From Bryobacteraceae bacterium (GTDB lineage: Bacteria; Acidobacteriota; Terriglobia; Bryobacterales; Bryobacteraceae): a DNA stretch of 9,814 nt. The position numbers and the translations under genes were made by a program. Positions 1 to 6,456 of this stretch are shown in pieces. The notes beneath the pieces are model-generated. The model saw only the letters and a program-made list of their open reading frames with translations. It searched no databases and had not been told where the DNA came from. Each line of letters starts with the position of its first letter. Position 1 is the stretch's first letter. The stretch covers positions 1 through 9,814 of the forward strand of contig JASHWA010000565.1 in assembly GCA_030044325.1 (NCBI GenBank), given 5' to 3'.

Positions 1-284
1 GGCTCCACCAGAATCTCCTCGCTCACCAGCGCCCGCGTAATGCGCTGCTCCAGTTCGGCCGGCATCAGCCCGCGCGCCTCGATGGTTTCCTTGAGCATCG
101 GCAGCCGGATCACGCCGTCGCCCGAAACCCGAACCGTCCGCGTAAACTCCGGCGCCCCATACACCGAAACGGCGAGCAGATCGTTCGGCCCGATCTTCTG
201 GGCCGGCAGATTCGGCGCGTTCAGCTCCACGCTCGGCAATTTTTCCTGGGCGATGAAGGCGAAACACACCACCAGCGTCAGCAT
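1..284 (-). CDS. Polysaccharide export protein, Wza/Poly_export family (N-terminal part only)
   Basis: Periplasmic or outer-membrane component of an exopolysaccharide or capsule export machine, the family that forms the polysaccharide exit channel. The visible 94 codons start with a short hydrophobic stretch (residues 1-12), probably a minimal signal sequence. The Poly_export domain follows from about residue 30: IGPNDLLAVSVYGAPEF, then a VSGDGVIRLPML segment and the helix AELEQRITRALVSEE, all typical of the family. The reading frame runs off the window at base 1, so the SLBB domains and the C-terminus are not visible. The start at 284 overlaps the stop of the upstream NusG-like gene (ATGCTGA), which implies translational coupling in one operon. 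Oddity: the signal sequence is short and lacks a basic N-region. I saw no alternative in-frame start in the roughly 40 bases upstream that I read. Family assignment is firm; the exported polymer is unknown. Confidence 0.88.
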   Translation of the reverse strand, partial: MLTLVVCFAFIAQEKLPSVELNAPNLPAQKIGPNDLLAVSVYGAPEFTRTVRVSGDGVIRLPMLKETIEARGLMPAELEQRITRALVSEEILVE

Positions 285-823
285 GGCGTCACCATCTGCG
301 GCGCAAGCTCGGCCGCAATCGATCGTTGCAGCAGCTCGATGCCGATCACCAGGCGGAATCGGTCCTTTTCCCGAATCAGCGTCCCTTCCATCCCGCGTAG
401 CGGCCCTCGCTCCACCCGTACCCGGTCGCCCGGCTTCAAGTACGGCCACGGCCCAACCGGCAGATTCGATTCGACCATCGTCTGGATCGCACCGATCTCC
501 GCCGCCCCGATCGGCGCCGGCGACCCTCCGAAGCCCACAATCGACCGGACCCCCGGTGTGGTCAGCACCCTCGCCCGCTCGCGCGGGTCGAAGCGGCAGA
601 AAACGTAGCCCGCAAACAACGGAAACTCGATTTCCTTCATCCGGTCCGACCACTGCTTGCGGACTGTATAGGTCGGCGCCAGCGCCGCAAGCATTTTCGA
701 TGCGAGCGCAGACTGCGCAGCGCGCTCATGCTGATGCCGCACCGTCAGCGCAAACCATTGAGCCTGGGTTTGAGCCGCGCGTTCTGCCGAATTCGAACAT
801 AGCTCACGCTGTGTGAGTCCCAT
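278..823 (-). CDS. Specialised NusG paralog (UpxY/RfaH/LoaP-like antiterminator)
   Basis: Predicted transcription elongation factor that binds RNA polymerase and helps it read through a long polysaccharide operon. The 181 residues hold an NGN domain (about 21-120: WFALTVRH at 23-30, and FPLFAGYVF at 67-75, matching the family's PLFPGYVF motif). A C-terminal KOW domain follows (about 130-165: PGDRVRVERGPLRGMEG). The length fits the family. The start at 823 is supported by a GGAGAGG ribosome binding site. It is the first gene of the minus-strand unit and overlaps the Wza-type gene by 7 bases. That position suits a dedicated operon-specific paralog such as UpxY of Bacteroides, and unlike housekeeping nusG it has no secE or rplK neighbour. 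Specialised role: likely. RNA or DNA target: not identified. Confidence 0.9.
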   Translation of the reverse strand: MGLTQRELCSNSAERAAQTQAQWFALTVRHQHERAAQSALASKMLAALAPTYTVRKQWSDRMKEIEFPLFAGYVFCRFDPRERARVLTTPGVRSIVGFGGSPAPIGAAEIGAIQTMVESNLPVGPWPYLKPGDRVRVERGPLRGMEGTLIREKDRFRLVIGIELLQRSIAAELAPQMVTPC

Positions 824-827
824 CTGG

Positions 828-834
828 CCTCTCC
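828..834 (-). promoter_or_regulatory. Ribosome binding site of the NusG-like gene
   Basis: Read on the minus strand this is GGAGAGG, ending 4 bases before the ATG at 823. It fixes the start of the NusG paralog. Confidence 0.6.
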
Positions 835-963
835 AGTTGCTCGACTTCTGTACTGATTTGGTGCAATGAGGGGCGGATTTATCTCAGGCAGAATTACCCC
901 AACGGGGATTTCCACAATGTGAAGAAATCTGAATCGCGCTGCTTTCGATTTCGTCTAACTGCG

Positions 964-990
964 GAGCGAGAGTACGCTCAAAAAGGAGAG
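964..990 (+). promoter_or_regulatory. Leader hairpin and ribosome binding site of the 995 gene
   Basis: A 5-bp hairpin (GAGCG 964-968, loop AGAGTA, CGCTC 975-979) is followed within 4 bases by AAGGAGAG (983-990), which lies 4 bases before the ATG at 995. The strong Shine-Dalgarno sequence fixes the start. A weak -10-like CTAACT at 955-960 would place the transcript start just ahead of the hairpin. The ribosome binding site is clear; a regulatory role for the hairpin is a guess. Confidence 0.5.
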
Positions 991-994
991 TCCC

Positions 995-1441
995 ATGTCG
1001 AAACAGGAAGAAGCCGGTCTTATCTTAAAGTTGTATGAACTTCGCCGCGAACCCACCATGCGCGTCGCGCGCGACTGGTATTTTCGCGAATTCAATCCCG
1101 AATCGATCGCCGATTTCCAAAACGCGATGTTCGGCGAACACAGCCCCCATCTGCGAATGGTCGTCACCTATTGGGACATGGCCGCCGCTCTGGTGAACAA
1201 TGGCGCCATCGATCTCCAACTTTTTAGCGACTCCAACGGCGAGCACCTCGGCGTGTTCTCCAAGATCGAGCCGATCCTCAAGGAGATCCGCGCCTCTTTC
1301 TCGCCCCAGTTCGCGCGCAATCTCGAAAAATTGGTCGACGCCACCCCCGACGGCCGCGCCATGACCGCAGCCAATCGCGAGCGCATGAAATCCATCCGCG
1401 CCCGCATGGCCAATGCGCAATCCAAAGCCGCACAGCCGTAA
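995..1441 (+). CDS. Small soluble helical protein of unknown function
   Basis: I do not recognise this gene with confidence. The 148-aa product has no signal peptide and no membrane segment, and looks almost all alpha-helical. It has a charged N-terminal helix (EEAGLILKLYELRREPTMRVAR, residues about 5-26) with DWYFREF next. A central hydrophobic part (MVVTYWDMAAALVNNGAIDLQLF, about 55-77) loosely recalls the layout of DUF4760-type proteins. The C-terminal tail is basic and low in complexity (about 121-148). There are no cysteines and no metal or nucleotide motif. The start is set by AAGGAGAG. It appears to be a single-gene unit, divergent from the polysaccharide operon and convergent with the CydB-like gene. 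Codon use matches its neighbours. It is very likely a real gene, of unknown role. Confidence 0.8.
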   Translation: MSKQEEAGLILKLYELRREPTMRVARDWYFREFNPESIADFQNAMFGEHSPHLRMVVTYWDMAAALVNNGAIDLQLFSDSNGEHLGVFSKIEPILKEIRASFSPQFARNLEKLVDATPDGRAMTAANRERMKSIRARMANAQSKAAQP

Positions 1442-1454
1442 CGGGCGAGGTGAC

Positions 1455-1476
1455 AACCCGTGCCGCGGCCCGGGTT
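1455..1476. terminator. Possible hairpin terminator between convergent genes
   Basis: AACCCG (1455-1460) pairs with CGGGTT (1471-1476). The loop itself contains the self-complementary GCCGCGGC. The hairpin lies 14 bases past the stop at 1441 and about 45 bases from the stop of the convergent gene. There is no T-tract on either side, so intrinsic termination would be weak. It could act bidirectionally or protect 3' ends. Confidence 0.35.
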
Positions 1477-1520
1477 GCGCGTTGGGCGATAGACGGCCGC
1501 CGCTCCCTGGAGAGAGCACT

Positions 1521-1877
1521 CTACGCGTTCATCAACATCCCCACCACGTAGCTCGCCGCCGCGAAAAACGTGAGCAGTTCCGTCTCTTTCCGGTCCCACA
1601 GCTTCACGCCGATCAGCCCCGCCGTCGCCACCGTCGCCGCCAGCGCGTGACGCGGATCATTGATATAAGCCGTCGCCAGATCCGGCCGGCTTGCAAAGCA
1701 GACCACCGCGAGCAATACCGTGAACCCCGCCGCGCCCCACCACGCGATCCGCGCGACGCGCTTGGCGCGTGCCTGTTCCGCACCGCCTGTCTTCAGTGCA
1801 ACCCACCACGCGCCAAGCATCGTCACCGCGGTCATCGCGGCGCATCCGATTGTCACTCCATACCAGATGTTTGCCAT
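1521..1877 (-). CDS. Short membrane protein resembling the C-terminal half of cytochrome bd oxidase subunit II (CydB)
   Basis: A 118-aa protein with four probable membrane helices (about 4-28, 43-62, 77-94 and 98-118). The segment LGAWWVALKTGGAEQARAKR (21-40) resembles the CydB signature GAxYLALKTEGELQERAR, and AWWGAAGFTVLLAVVCFASRPDL follows as in CydB. CydB proteins are about 330-380 aa, and this one matches only the region after roughly residue 150. It also lacks the final helix with its SLYPYIVP-type motif. An in-frame TAG sits four codons before the ATG, no Shine-Dalgarno is visible, and no cydA is in the window. It is either a relict of cydB or a stand-alone small membrane protein built on this half. 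Without the N-terminal half it is unlikely to work as an oxidase subunit by itself. The CydB resemblance is from memory of the family. Confidence 0.6.
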   Translation of the reverse strand: MANIWYGVTIGCAAMTAVTMLGAWWVALKTGGAEQARAKRVARIAWWGAAGFTVLLAVVCFASRPDLATAYINDPRHALAATVATAGLIGVKLWDRKETELLTFFAAASYVVGMLMNA

Positions 1878-2048
1878 CGCTGCTGTCTATTGCAATGTCC
1901 CAACCACGCCTAAGTTATTGAATTTGCCTCTGGTGTGCGCCAAAACCATGCACCCTGCGCGATTTCACCCAGAATCGGCCTGAACTCGTTCGTTCGATCC
2001 ACAGGTTCTACGTTCTATTCCTGCTGTAACGCAACGCCAGAACCGGCC

Positions 2049-2067
2049 AATTCCCTGTAAAATAGGA
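2049..2067 (+). promoter_or_regulatory. Promoter-like element upstream of the sigma/kinase operon
   Basis: AATTCCCTGTAAAATAGGA contains TAAAAT (2058-2063), five of six matches to the -10 box. It ends 21 bases before the TTG start of the sigma factor, giving a short leader. No good -35 box lies 17 bases upstream (CGCCAG at 2035-2040). A 16/19 copy occurs at 5285-5303 before the coiled-coil protein gene, which suggests a shared promoter class. The rest of the 1878-2048 gap shows nothing clear. Confidence 0.5.
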
Positions 2068-2088
2068 AGAGTTTTCGGGGATTCGAGA

Positions 2089-2655
2089 TTGCTCCCGCAA
2101 GAATTCACTCAACTTTTGAACCACTGGCGCGACGGCGACAAAGCCGCCCTCGATCAGATGACTCCGGTACTTTACGACGAGCTGCGCCGCATCGCCCGTC
2201 ACTTCCTTGCGGCCGAACGTCCCGACCACACCCTCCAGCCCACCGCCCTCGTTCATGAAGCCTACATGCGCCTGGTCGACCAGCGCTCCGTCGATTGGAA
2301 GAATCGCGCCCATTTTCTGGGCGTCGCCGCTTCCATGATGCGCCGTATCCTTATCAATCACGCGCGCGCCCAGCAGGCCGCCAAGCGCGAAGGCTTCGCA
2401 CATGCGATCGCCCTTGAAGACGCGCTCGGCGTCTTCACCAACCCCCAGGTCGATCTGGTCGAGCTCAACACCGCTCTCGAACAGCTCGCCGAGCTCGATC
2501 CCCAGCAGGGGCGCGTCGTCGAGTTGCGCTATTTCGGCGGCTTGACCATCGACGAGACCGCGGAAGCCCTGGGAATCTCCCCGGCCACAGTGAAACGCGA
2601 CTGGGGCACGGCGCGCCTCTGGCTGATGCGGCAGATCGAAGGCCCGCTCCAGTGA
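2089..2655 (+). CDS. ECF-type RNA polymerase sigma factor, TIGR02999/ECF43-like
   Basis: Directs RNA polymerase to a private set of promoters. The 188 residues contain region 2 (about 20-95) with the family signature LQPTALVHEAYMRL (49-62) and RAHFLGVAASMMRRILINHARA, then region 4 (about 130-180) with ELDPQQGRVVELRYFGGLTIDETAEALGIS and the helix-turn-helix ending TVKRDWGTARLWL. The TTG start at 2089 is preceded by GGGG (2077-2080) at a suitable distance, and the N-terminus PQEFTQLL fits the family. No ATG or GTG lies in frame in the 30 or so bases upstream that I read. Its stop overlaps the kinase start as GTGA. Oddity: where most ECF factors have an acidic DAED-type motif in region 2.2, this one has Q-P-T52-A. 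No anti-sigma factor gene is nearby, so the kinase is the likely regulator. Confidence 0.93.
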   Translation: MLPQEFTQLLNHWRDGDKAALDQMTPVLYDELRRIARHFLAAERPDHTLQPTALVHEAYMRLVDQRSVDWKNRAHFLGVAASMMRRILINHARAQQAAKREGFAHAIALEDALGVFTNPQVDLVELNTALEQLAELDPQQGRVVELRYFGGLTIDETAEALGISPATVKRDWGTARLWLMRQIEGPLQ

Positions 2656-5114
2656 CCGCCGAGCGGTGGGGCGAAGTGAAAGCCGTGCTCGCCGCCGTCC
2701 TCGATTCCGATCCGCGCGAGCGCTCACAGACGCTCGATAAGCTGTGCAGCGCCGATCCCGATTTGAAGCGCGAAGTCGAATCGCTGCTCGCCCTCGAAGA
2801 TCGGGCCGGCACCGCGCTGGAAAGCTCCGTCGCTCCCGGAGCCCGTTTTCGCGCCCAAATCACCTCGCGCCCTCCCCAATCGATCGGCGCCTACAAAATC
2901 GTGCGTGAGCTCGGCCGCGGAGGAATGGGCGTCGTCTATCTCGGCGAGCGCGCCGACGGCGAATTTCGCAAACAAGTCGCCATCAAATTGATCACCGCGG
3001 GACGCTTCGATCCCGGCCTCGAAAAACGCTTCCGCCGCGAGCGCCAGATCCTGGCGCGCTTTGAACATCCCGGCATCGCCCGCTTCATCGACGGCGGCGC
3101 AACGGAAGAAGCTCAGCCCTACTTCGTCATGGAGTACGTCGAAGGCCGGCCGCTCGTCGAATTCTGCGCTCCGCTTTCGATCCCCGGGCGCATCGAAATC
3201 TTTCTAAAAATCTGCCACGCTGTTGCGCATGCGCATCAAAGCCTCATCGTCCATCGCGATTTGAAACCCTCCAACATTCTGGTCACCGCGGATGGACGCC
3301 CCAAACTGCTCGACTTCGGCCTCGCCCGCGTGCTCGATTCCGGTTCGTCGCCGGAATCGGCAGACGAGCCTCTCACCCAGGCCGGCGTTCCGATTCTCAC
3401 CCCTGCCTACGCCAGTCCCGAGCAGATTCGCGGCGAGCCGTTCACCGTTTCGGGCGACGTCTACTCGCTCGGCGTCATTTTATTCGAGCTGCTCGCCGGC
3501 CGCCGCCCCTACGACATTTCCGGCGCCTCGCTTCTTGAAATGATGCGCACCGTGTGCGAAAAAGAGCCCGCGCGATTGAGCGAATCCGCCGCCGATCCGG
3601 CGCTGGGCCGCAAGCTGCGCGGCGATCTCGAAAGCATCTGCGCCAAGGCCCTCGAAAAAGATGCGCGCCGCCGCTACGCGACCGTGGACGAGCTTTCCAC
3701 CGACTTGCGCCGTTATCTCGCCGGCCTTCCCGTCCGTGCCCGCAACGCGACCTTCGCATATCGCGCCGGAAAGCTGCTGCGCCGCCATCGCGTGGCGATC
3801 CCTCTGGCCGCCGTCGCCGCGATTCTGATTCTCGCCTTCGCTTCCGTCGCCCTCATCGAAGCTCGCCGCTCCCAGCGCCGCTTCACCGAAGTCCGCAGTC
3901 TCGCCCATTCGGTCATGTTCGATCTCCACGACGCGATCGAGCCCCTCCCCGGCTCCACCCAGGCTCGCGCCCTGCTGGTGCGTGAAGCGCTCGATTATCT
4001 GGAGCGCCTATCGCGCGAATCCACCGGCGATTTTCAGCTTTCCTGGGAAGTCGCTCTGGGCTATCGCCGCATCGGCGCCGTGCAGGGCTACGGTCCGGAA
4101 GCCAATCTCGGCAACTCCCAGGCCGCGCTTCAAAGCTTCCGGAAATCCGCCGCGATTTTCGACCGTCTCAACGCCCGCCAACCCTCCAATCGCGCTCTCC
4201 GCCACGATTACGTCGGAGTGCTGAGCCAGCTTTCGACCGCCTATTCCGCCACCGGCGATGCCGCCAACGCCTCGCGGGCCGCCATCCAGGCCGTGGCCCT
4301 TGCCGAAGACGCGTATCGGGCGCGCCAGGACGATCAGGCCACCTACGATCTCGCACTCGCCCGCGCCGCTCTCGCCGATCTTTCCACCAACCAGGGCCGT
4401 TATCCGGAAGCCATTCCGATTCGCGAAAAGGCGCGCGATCTGTTCGACCAGTTGAGCGACGCCCAGCCGCACAATCTCGAGCGCACGCGCTCGGCCGCGG
4501 TGGCGCATAAGCGCCTCGCCGCGCTCTACGCCGTCACCGAACGCTTCGACGACGCCAATCGCGAATATCATCGCGCCCGCGTCCTCGATGAAGCCCGCTC
4601 GGCCGCCAATCCCTCGGATATGCGCACCAAGCTGGATCTTTCCTACGATTACAGCGATCTCGGATGGGTCAGCTCGCGCCGCAACGACCATCCCGCCGCG
4701 CTCGACTGGTATCAGAAAGCGCTCGCCCTGCGTGAGCAGGCCGCTCAGGCCGATCCCGCCAACCAGCGCGCGGCCGAATCGGTGGCGAGCAGCACCGGCC
4801 GCATCGCCAGTGTCTATTTCCGCATGGGCGATCTCGATCGCGCGCTCGCTCAGACGCAAAAAGCCCTGGCGCTCTGGAAAGCTCGAGCCGCCCGTCCCGG
4901 CGCGCCGTGGAGCATATCGACCGAGGTCGCCGACGCACACCGCGATCTCGCCGAAATCTACGCCGCCCGCCAATCCTGCCCGCGCGCTTCCGCCGAATAT
5001 GAGCAGGCGCGATCGATTTACTCGGGTCTTAAGGATCGCGGCGTGCTTCCTAAGGCGCAGTACCCGAAAATCGACGACCTCGCCGCCAAGGCCCAGGCGT
5101 GCGGAAAAAAATAA
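2652..5114 (+). CDS. Transmembrane Ser/Thr protein kinase with TPR-like extracytoplasmic half
   Basis: An 820-residue Hanks-type kinase. An N-terminal helical segment (1-60) comes first. The kinase domain (about 80-355) has all key motifs: glycine loop GRGGMGVVY (88-96), VAIK with Lys112, Glu130, HRDLKPSN (201-208, catalytic Asp203), DFG (221-223) and YASPEQ (253-258), so it should be active. One membrane helix (about 381-401) follows a basic stretch. Residues 405-820 form tandem helical TPR-like repeats, for example PAALDWYQKALALREQA and DLDRALAQTQKALALWKA, probably outside the cytoplasm and sensing a protein or ligand. The GTG start overlaps the sigma factor stop (GTGA), so the two are translationally coupled. 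The sigma factor is the likely substrate, by analogy with ECF43/kinase pairs. The signal sensed is unknown. Confidence 0.93.
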   Translation: MTAERWGEVKAVLAAVLDSDPRERSQTLDKLCSADPDLKREVESLLALEDRAGTALESSVAPGARFRAQITSRPPQSIGAYKIVRELGRGGMGVVYLGERADGEFRKQVAIKLITAGRFDPGLEKRFRRERQILARFEHPGIARFIDGGATEEAQPYFVMEYVEGRPLVEFCAPLSIPGRIEIFLKICHAVAHAHQSLIVHRDLKPSNILVTADGRPKLLDFGLARVLDSGSSPESADEPLTQAGVPILTPAYASPEQIRGEPFTVSGDVYSLGVILFELLAGRRPYDISGASLLEMMRTVCEKEPARLSESAADPALGRKLRGDLESICAKALEKDARRRYATVDELSTDLRRYLAGLPVRARNATFAYRAGKLLRRHRVAIPLAAVAAILILAFASVALIEARRSQRRFTEVRSLAHSVMFDLHDAIEPLPGSTQARALLVREALDYLERLSRESTGDFQLSWEVALGYRRIGAVQGYGPEANLGNSQAALQSFRKSAAIFDRLNARQPSNRALRHDYVGVLSQLSTAYSATGDAANASRAAIQAVALAEDAYRARQDDQATYDLALARAALADLSTNQGRYPEAIPIREKARDLFDQLSDAQPHNLERTRSAAVAHKRLAALYAVTERFDDANREYHRARVLDEARSAANPSDMRTKLDLSYDYSDLGWVSSRRNDHPAALDWYQKALALREQAAQADPANQRAAESVASSTGRIASVYFRMGDLDRALAQTQKALALWKARAARPGAPWSISTEVADAHRDLAEIYAARQSCPRASAEYEQARSIYSGLKDRGVLPKAQYPKIDDLAAKAQACGKK

Positions 5115-5157
5115 CGGCGTCGAAGCACAGTAACTGAGGCGTTCGAGGTTCGGCAAG

Positions 5158-5177
5158 CCCTGCCCGTGAGGGCGGGG
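5158..5177 (+). terminator. GNRA-capped hairpin downstream of the kinase gene
   Basis: CCCTGCCC (5158-5165) pairs with GGGCGGGG (5170-5177), eight pairs including one G-U, closed by a GTGA tetraloop. An alternative overlapping stem, GGGAC-CA-GTCCC, follows directly. It lies about 43 bases past the kinase stop. No T-run follows, so it may be a weak terminator or an mRNA 3'-end stabiliser. The rest of the 5115-5284 gap shows no gene. Confidence 0.4.
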
Positions 5178-5284
5178 ACCAGTCCCGAATTTCCGCGCGA
5201 GCCGTCTGAAATCTGTAAGATCGCCCGGCCCGCAAAGTAAAGATTACGCAAACCCGCACGCCCGCGCATCTTTCGGATCTAGTT

Positions 5285-5303
5285 AATTCCTTCTAAAACA
5301 GGA
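5285..5303 (+). promoter_or_regulatory. Promoter-like element upstream of the coiled-coil protein gene
   Basis: AATTCCTTCTAAAACAGGA matches the element at 2049-2067 in 16 of 19 positions, with TAAAAC at the -10 position (5294-5299). Transcription from here would give a leader of about 100 bases before the ATG at 5408. No clear -35 box is visible. Confidence 0.45.
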
Positions 5304-5358
5304 TGATCCGCGATTGTCGCCAAGTGGAATCGCGCGTGCTTCATTTCTCCCCGACGGT

Positions 5359-5400
5359 GCTTCGAACCGGAGGACATCCGAAGCAGCCGCCCAAAGGAGT
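5359..5400 (+). promoter_or_regulatory. Leader hairpin and start-deciding ribosome binding site
   Basis: GCTTCG (5359-5364) can pair with CGAAGC (5379-5384). This stem sits 8 bases before AAAGGAGT (5393-5400), a strong Shine-Dalgarno sequence placed 7 bases ahead of the ATG at 5408. The site shows that translation starts at 5408 rather than at the in-frame ATG 5303, which overlaps the promoter-like element. The hairpin could influence translation, but nothing proves it. Confidence 0.6.
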
Positions 5401-5407
5401 CAATTTT

Positions 5408-6295
5408 ATGCCGAATGAACTGGACAACTCTCACGATACCCCTGCGCCGAAATCCCACGGACACGCGATTCTGATCGGTGTGCTCGCAGCCGGACTGGTC
5501 GGCGCGCTCGCCTGGGACGGTTATCTGCTGAACCAGGCGAATCAGCTTAAGGCCAGCGTCGCCGCGGTCCAGGACGACACCCACGCGCAGATCGCCAAAC
5601 TGAGCGACGCCACCACCGCGCTGCTCGATCAGCGTCTGCAAACCATCGACGGTCAGATTAAAGCCGCCGAAGGCAATTCCGACACTGCGCTGAAGCGCGC
5701 GCGAATGGAATCGCTCAAGCAGACCAAGGAGCTCAACCAGCGCCTCGCAGATCAGCAGAAGGAAGTCAGCGGAGAGTTGACCGAGCTCAAGGACGCCACC
5801 ACCACGGCGAACTCGAAAATCAGCGACGTCACCAATGATGTCACCGGCGTCAAGAGCGACGTTACCACCGTAAAGCAGGACGTCGCCACCACGCAGACCG
5901 CGCTCGACAAGACCACTTCGGATCTCAAGCGCGCCATGGGCGATATGGGCGTGATGAGCGGCCTGATCGCCACCAATTCGAAGGACCTCGCTGCCCTGCG
6001 CGAACTCGGCGAGCGCAACTACTTCGAATTCGACCTGAAGAAGGGCGCCGCGACGCAGAAGGTCGGCGACGTTACCATTTCCCTCAAGAAGTCCGATCCC
6101 AAGCGCGAGCGCTACACCATTTCCGTCATCGCCGACGACAAACACGTCGAAAAGCGCGACAAGACGCTTGACGAGCCGGTGCAGCTCTACGTGAGCGACA
6201 GCCGCCAGCCCTATGAAATCGTCGTGAATCAGATTAAGAAGGATGAGATCGTCGGATACCTGGCGACGCCGAAAGTGAAAATGGCTCGCCGGTAA
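5408..6295 (+). CDS. Membrane-anchored coiled-coil protein of unknown function
   Basis: A 295-aa protein, counted from the ATG with the strong AAAGGAGT site. It has a short hydrophilic N-terminus with histidines (1-18), one membrane helix (about 19-41, ILIGVLAAGLVGALAW), a long coiled coil (about 42-200) and a compact beta-rich C-terminal domain (about 203-290, starting NYFEFDLKKG). The coiled coil includes clean heptads rich in Asp, Val and Thr (DVTGVKS, DVTTVKQ, DVATTQT at about 145-164). The layout suggests a bitopic protein whose coiled coil holds the C-terminal domain away from the membrane, probably outside the cytoplasm. There are no cysteines and no enzymatic motif. It is a single-gene unit with its own promoter-like element and a strong terminator. 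Function not recognised; a scaffold or envelope spacer is possible. Confidence 0.85.
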   Translation: MPNELDNSHDTPAPKSHGHAILIGVLAAGLVGALAWDGYLLNQANQLKASVAAVQDDTHAQIAKLSDATTALLDQRLQTIDGQIKAAEGNSDTALKRARMESLKQTKELNQRLADQQKEVSGELTELKDATTTANSKISDVTNDVTGVKSDVTTVKQDVATTQTALDKTTSDLKRAMGDMGVMSGLIATNSKDLAALRELGERNYFEFDLKKGAATQKVGDVTISLKKSDPKRERYTISVIADDKHVEKRDKTLDEPVQLYVSDSRQPYEIVVNQIKKDEIVGYLATPKVKMARR

Positions 6296-6320
6296 CTGGG
6301 GCAAACGCCCTGGAGGGTGC

Positions 6321-6359
6321 AAGCGCGCGCGGCCCAATTAACCGCGCGCGCTTTTTTTT
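6321..6359 (+). terminator. Rho-independent terminator of the coiled-coil protein gene
   Basis: A perfect stem of 11-12 bp (AAGCGCGCGCGG at 6321-6332, CCGCGCGCGCTT at 6342-6353) has a 9-base loop and is followed by eight T (6352-6359). It lies 26 bases after the stop at 6295. It works in the plus direction only: the opposite side has no T-run, so infC must end by other means. Confidence 0.92.
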
Positions 6360-6456
6360 GACATCTGCCGGCCGACGCGCAAACAACCCGAGCCGTTGAG
6401 GCGCGACAGTCATGGAACGCGTTGGTCATCGCCCCACAGAAATGCCCGACACAGCT

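Larger units (their letters stand above)
824..994. promoter_or_regulatory. Divergent control region with G4/C4 blocks
   Basis: This 171-base region lies between the minus-strand polysaccharide operon and the plus-strand gene at 995, so it must hold promoters for both. No strong -35/-10 pair is visible. What can be seen is an AT-richer stretch flanked by G4 and C4 runs (GGGG near 869-872, CCCC at 897-900), followed by a small inverted repeat CCCC-AAC-GGGG (897-907). The C4 run could pair with either G4 run, giving alternative hairpins. On the minus strand this would be the 5' leader of the NusG-like gene, where antitermination or attenuation control is plausible. No sigma-54 -24/-12 motif and no RfaH ops-like element were found. 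Confidence 0.4.

Noticed and set aside
40..816. Plus-strand open frame of 258 codons opposite the NusG-like and Wza-type genes
   Set aside because: Ser/Pro/Arg-rich, no domain, and both opposite-strand genes are recognisable families with overlap and ribosome binding site.
1909..1917. Minus-strand TAACTTAGG ahead of the CydB-like gene as a third copy of the promoter-like element
   Set aside because: Spacing from the adjacent AATTC differs by two bases and the core matches poorly; likely chance.
4008..5156. Long minus-strand open frame of 382 codons opposite the kinase gene
   Set aside because: It mirrors the codon pattern of the TPR-like part of the kinase, has a low-complexity Gly/Ala/Arg-rich product and shows no recognisable motif, as expected for antisense frames in GC-rich DNA.
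5303..5407. N-terminal extension of the coiled-coil protein from the ATG at 5303
   Set aside because: That ATG overlaps the promoter-like element and has no Shine-Dalgarno; AAAGGAGT before the ATG at 5408 is much better, and the extra 35 residues look non-coding.
5545..5990. Repetitive DNA in the coiled-coil gene as a tandem repeat
   Set aside because: The repetition is at protein level (heptads); the bases diverge too much for a DNA tandem repeat.
5279..6337. Minus-strand open frame of 352 codons opposite the coiled-coil protein gene
   Set aside because: Leu/Val/Gly-rich product without motifs, running through the terminator; the plus-strand gene has a clear ribosome binding site, membrane helix and heptads.
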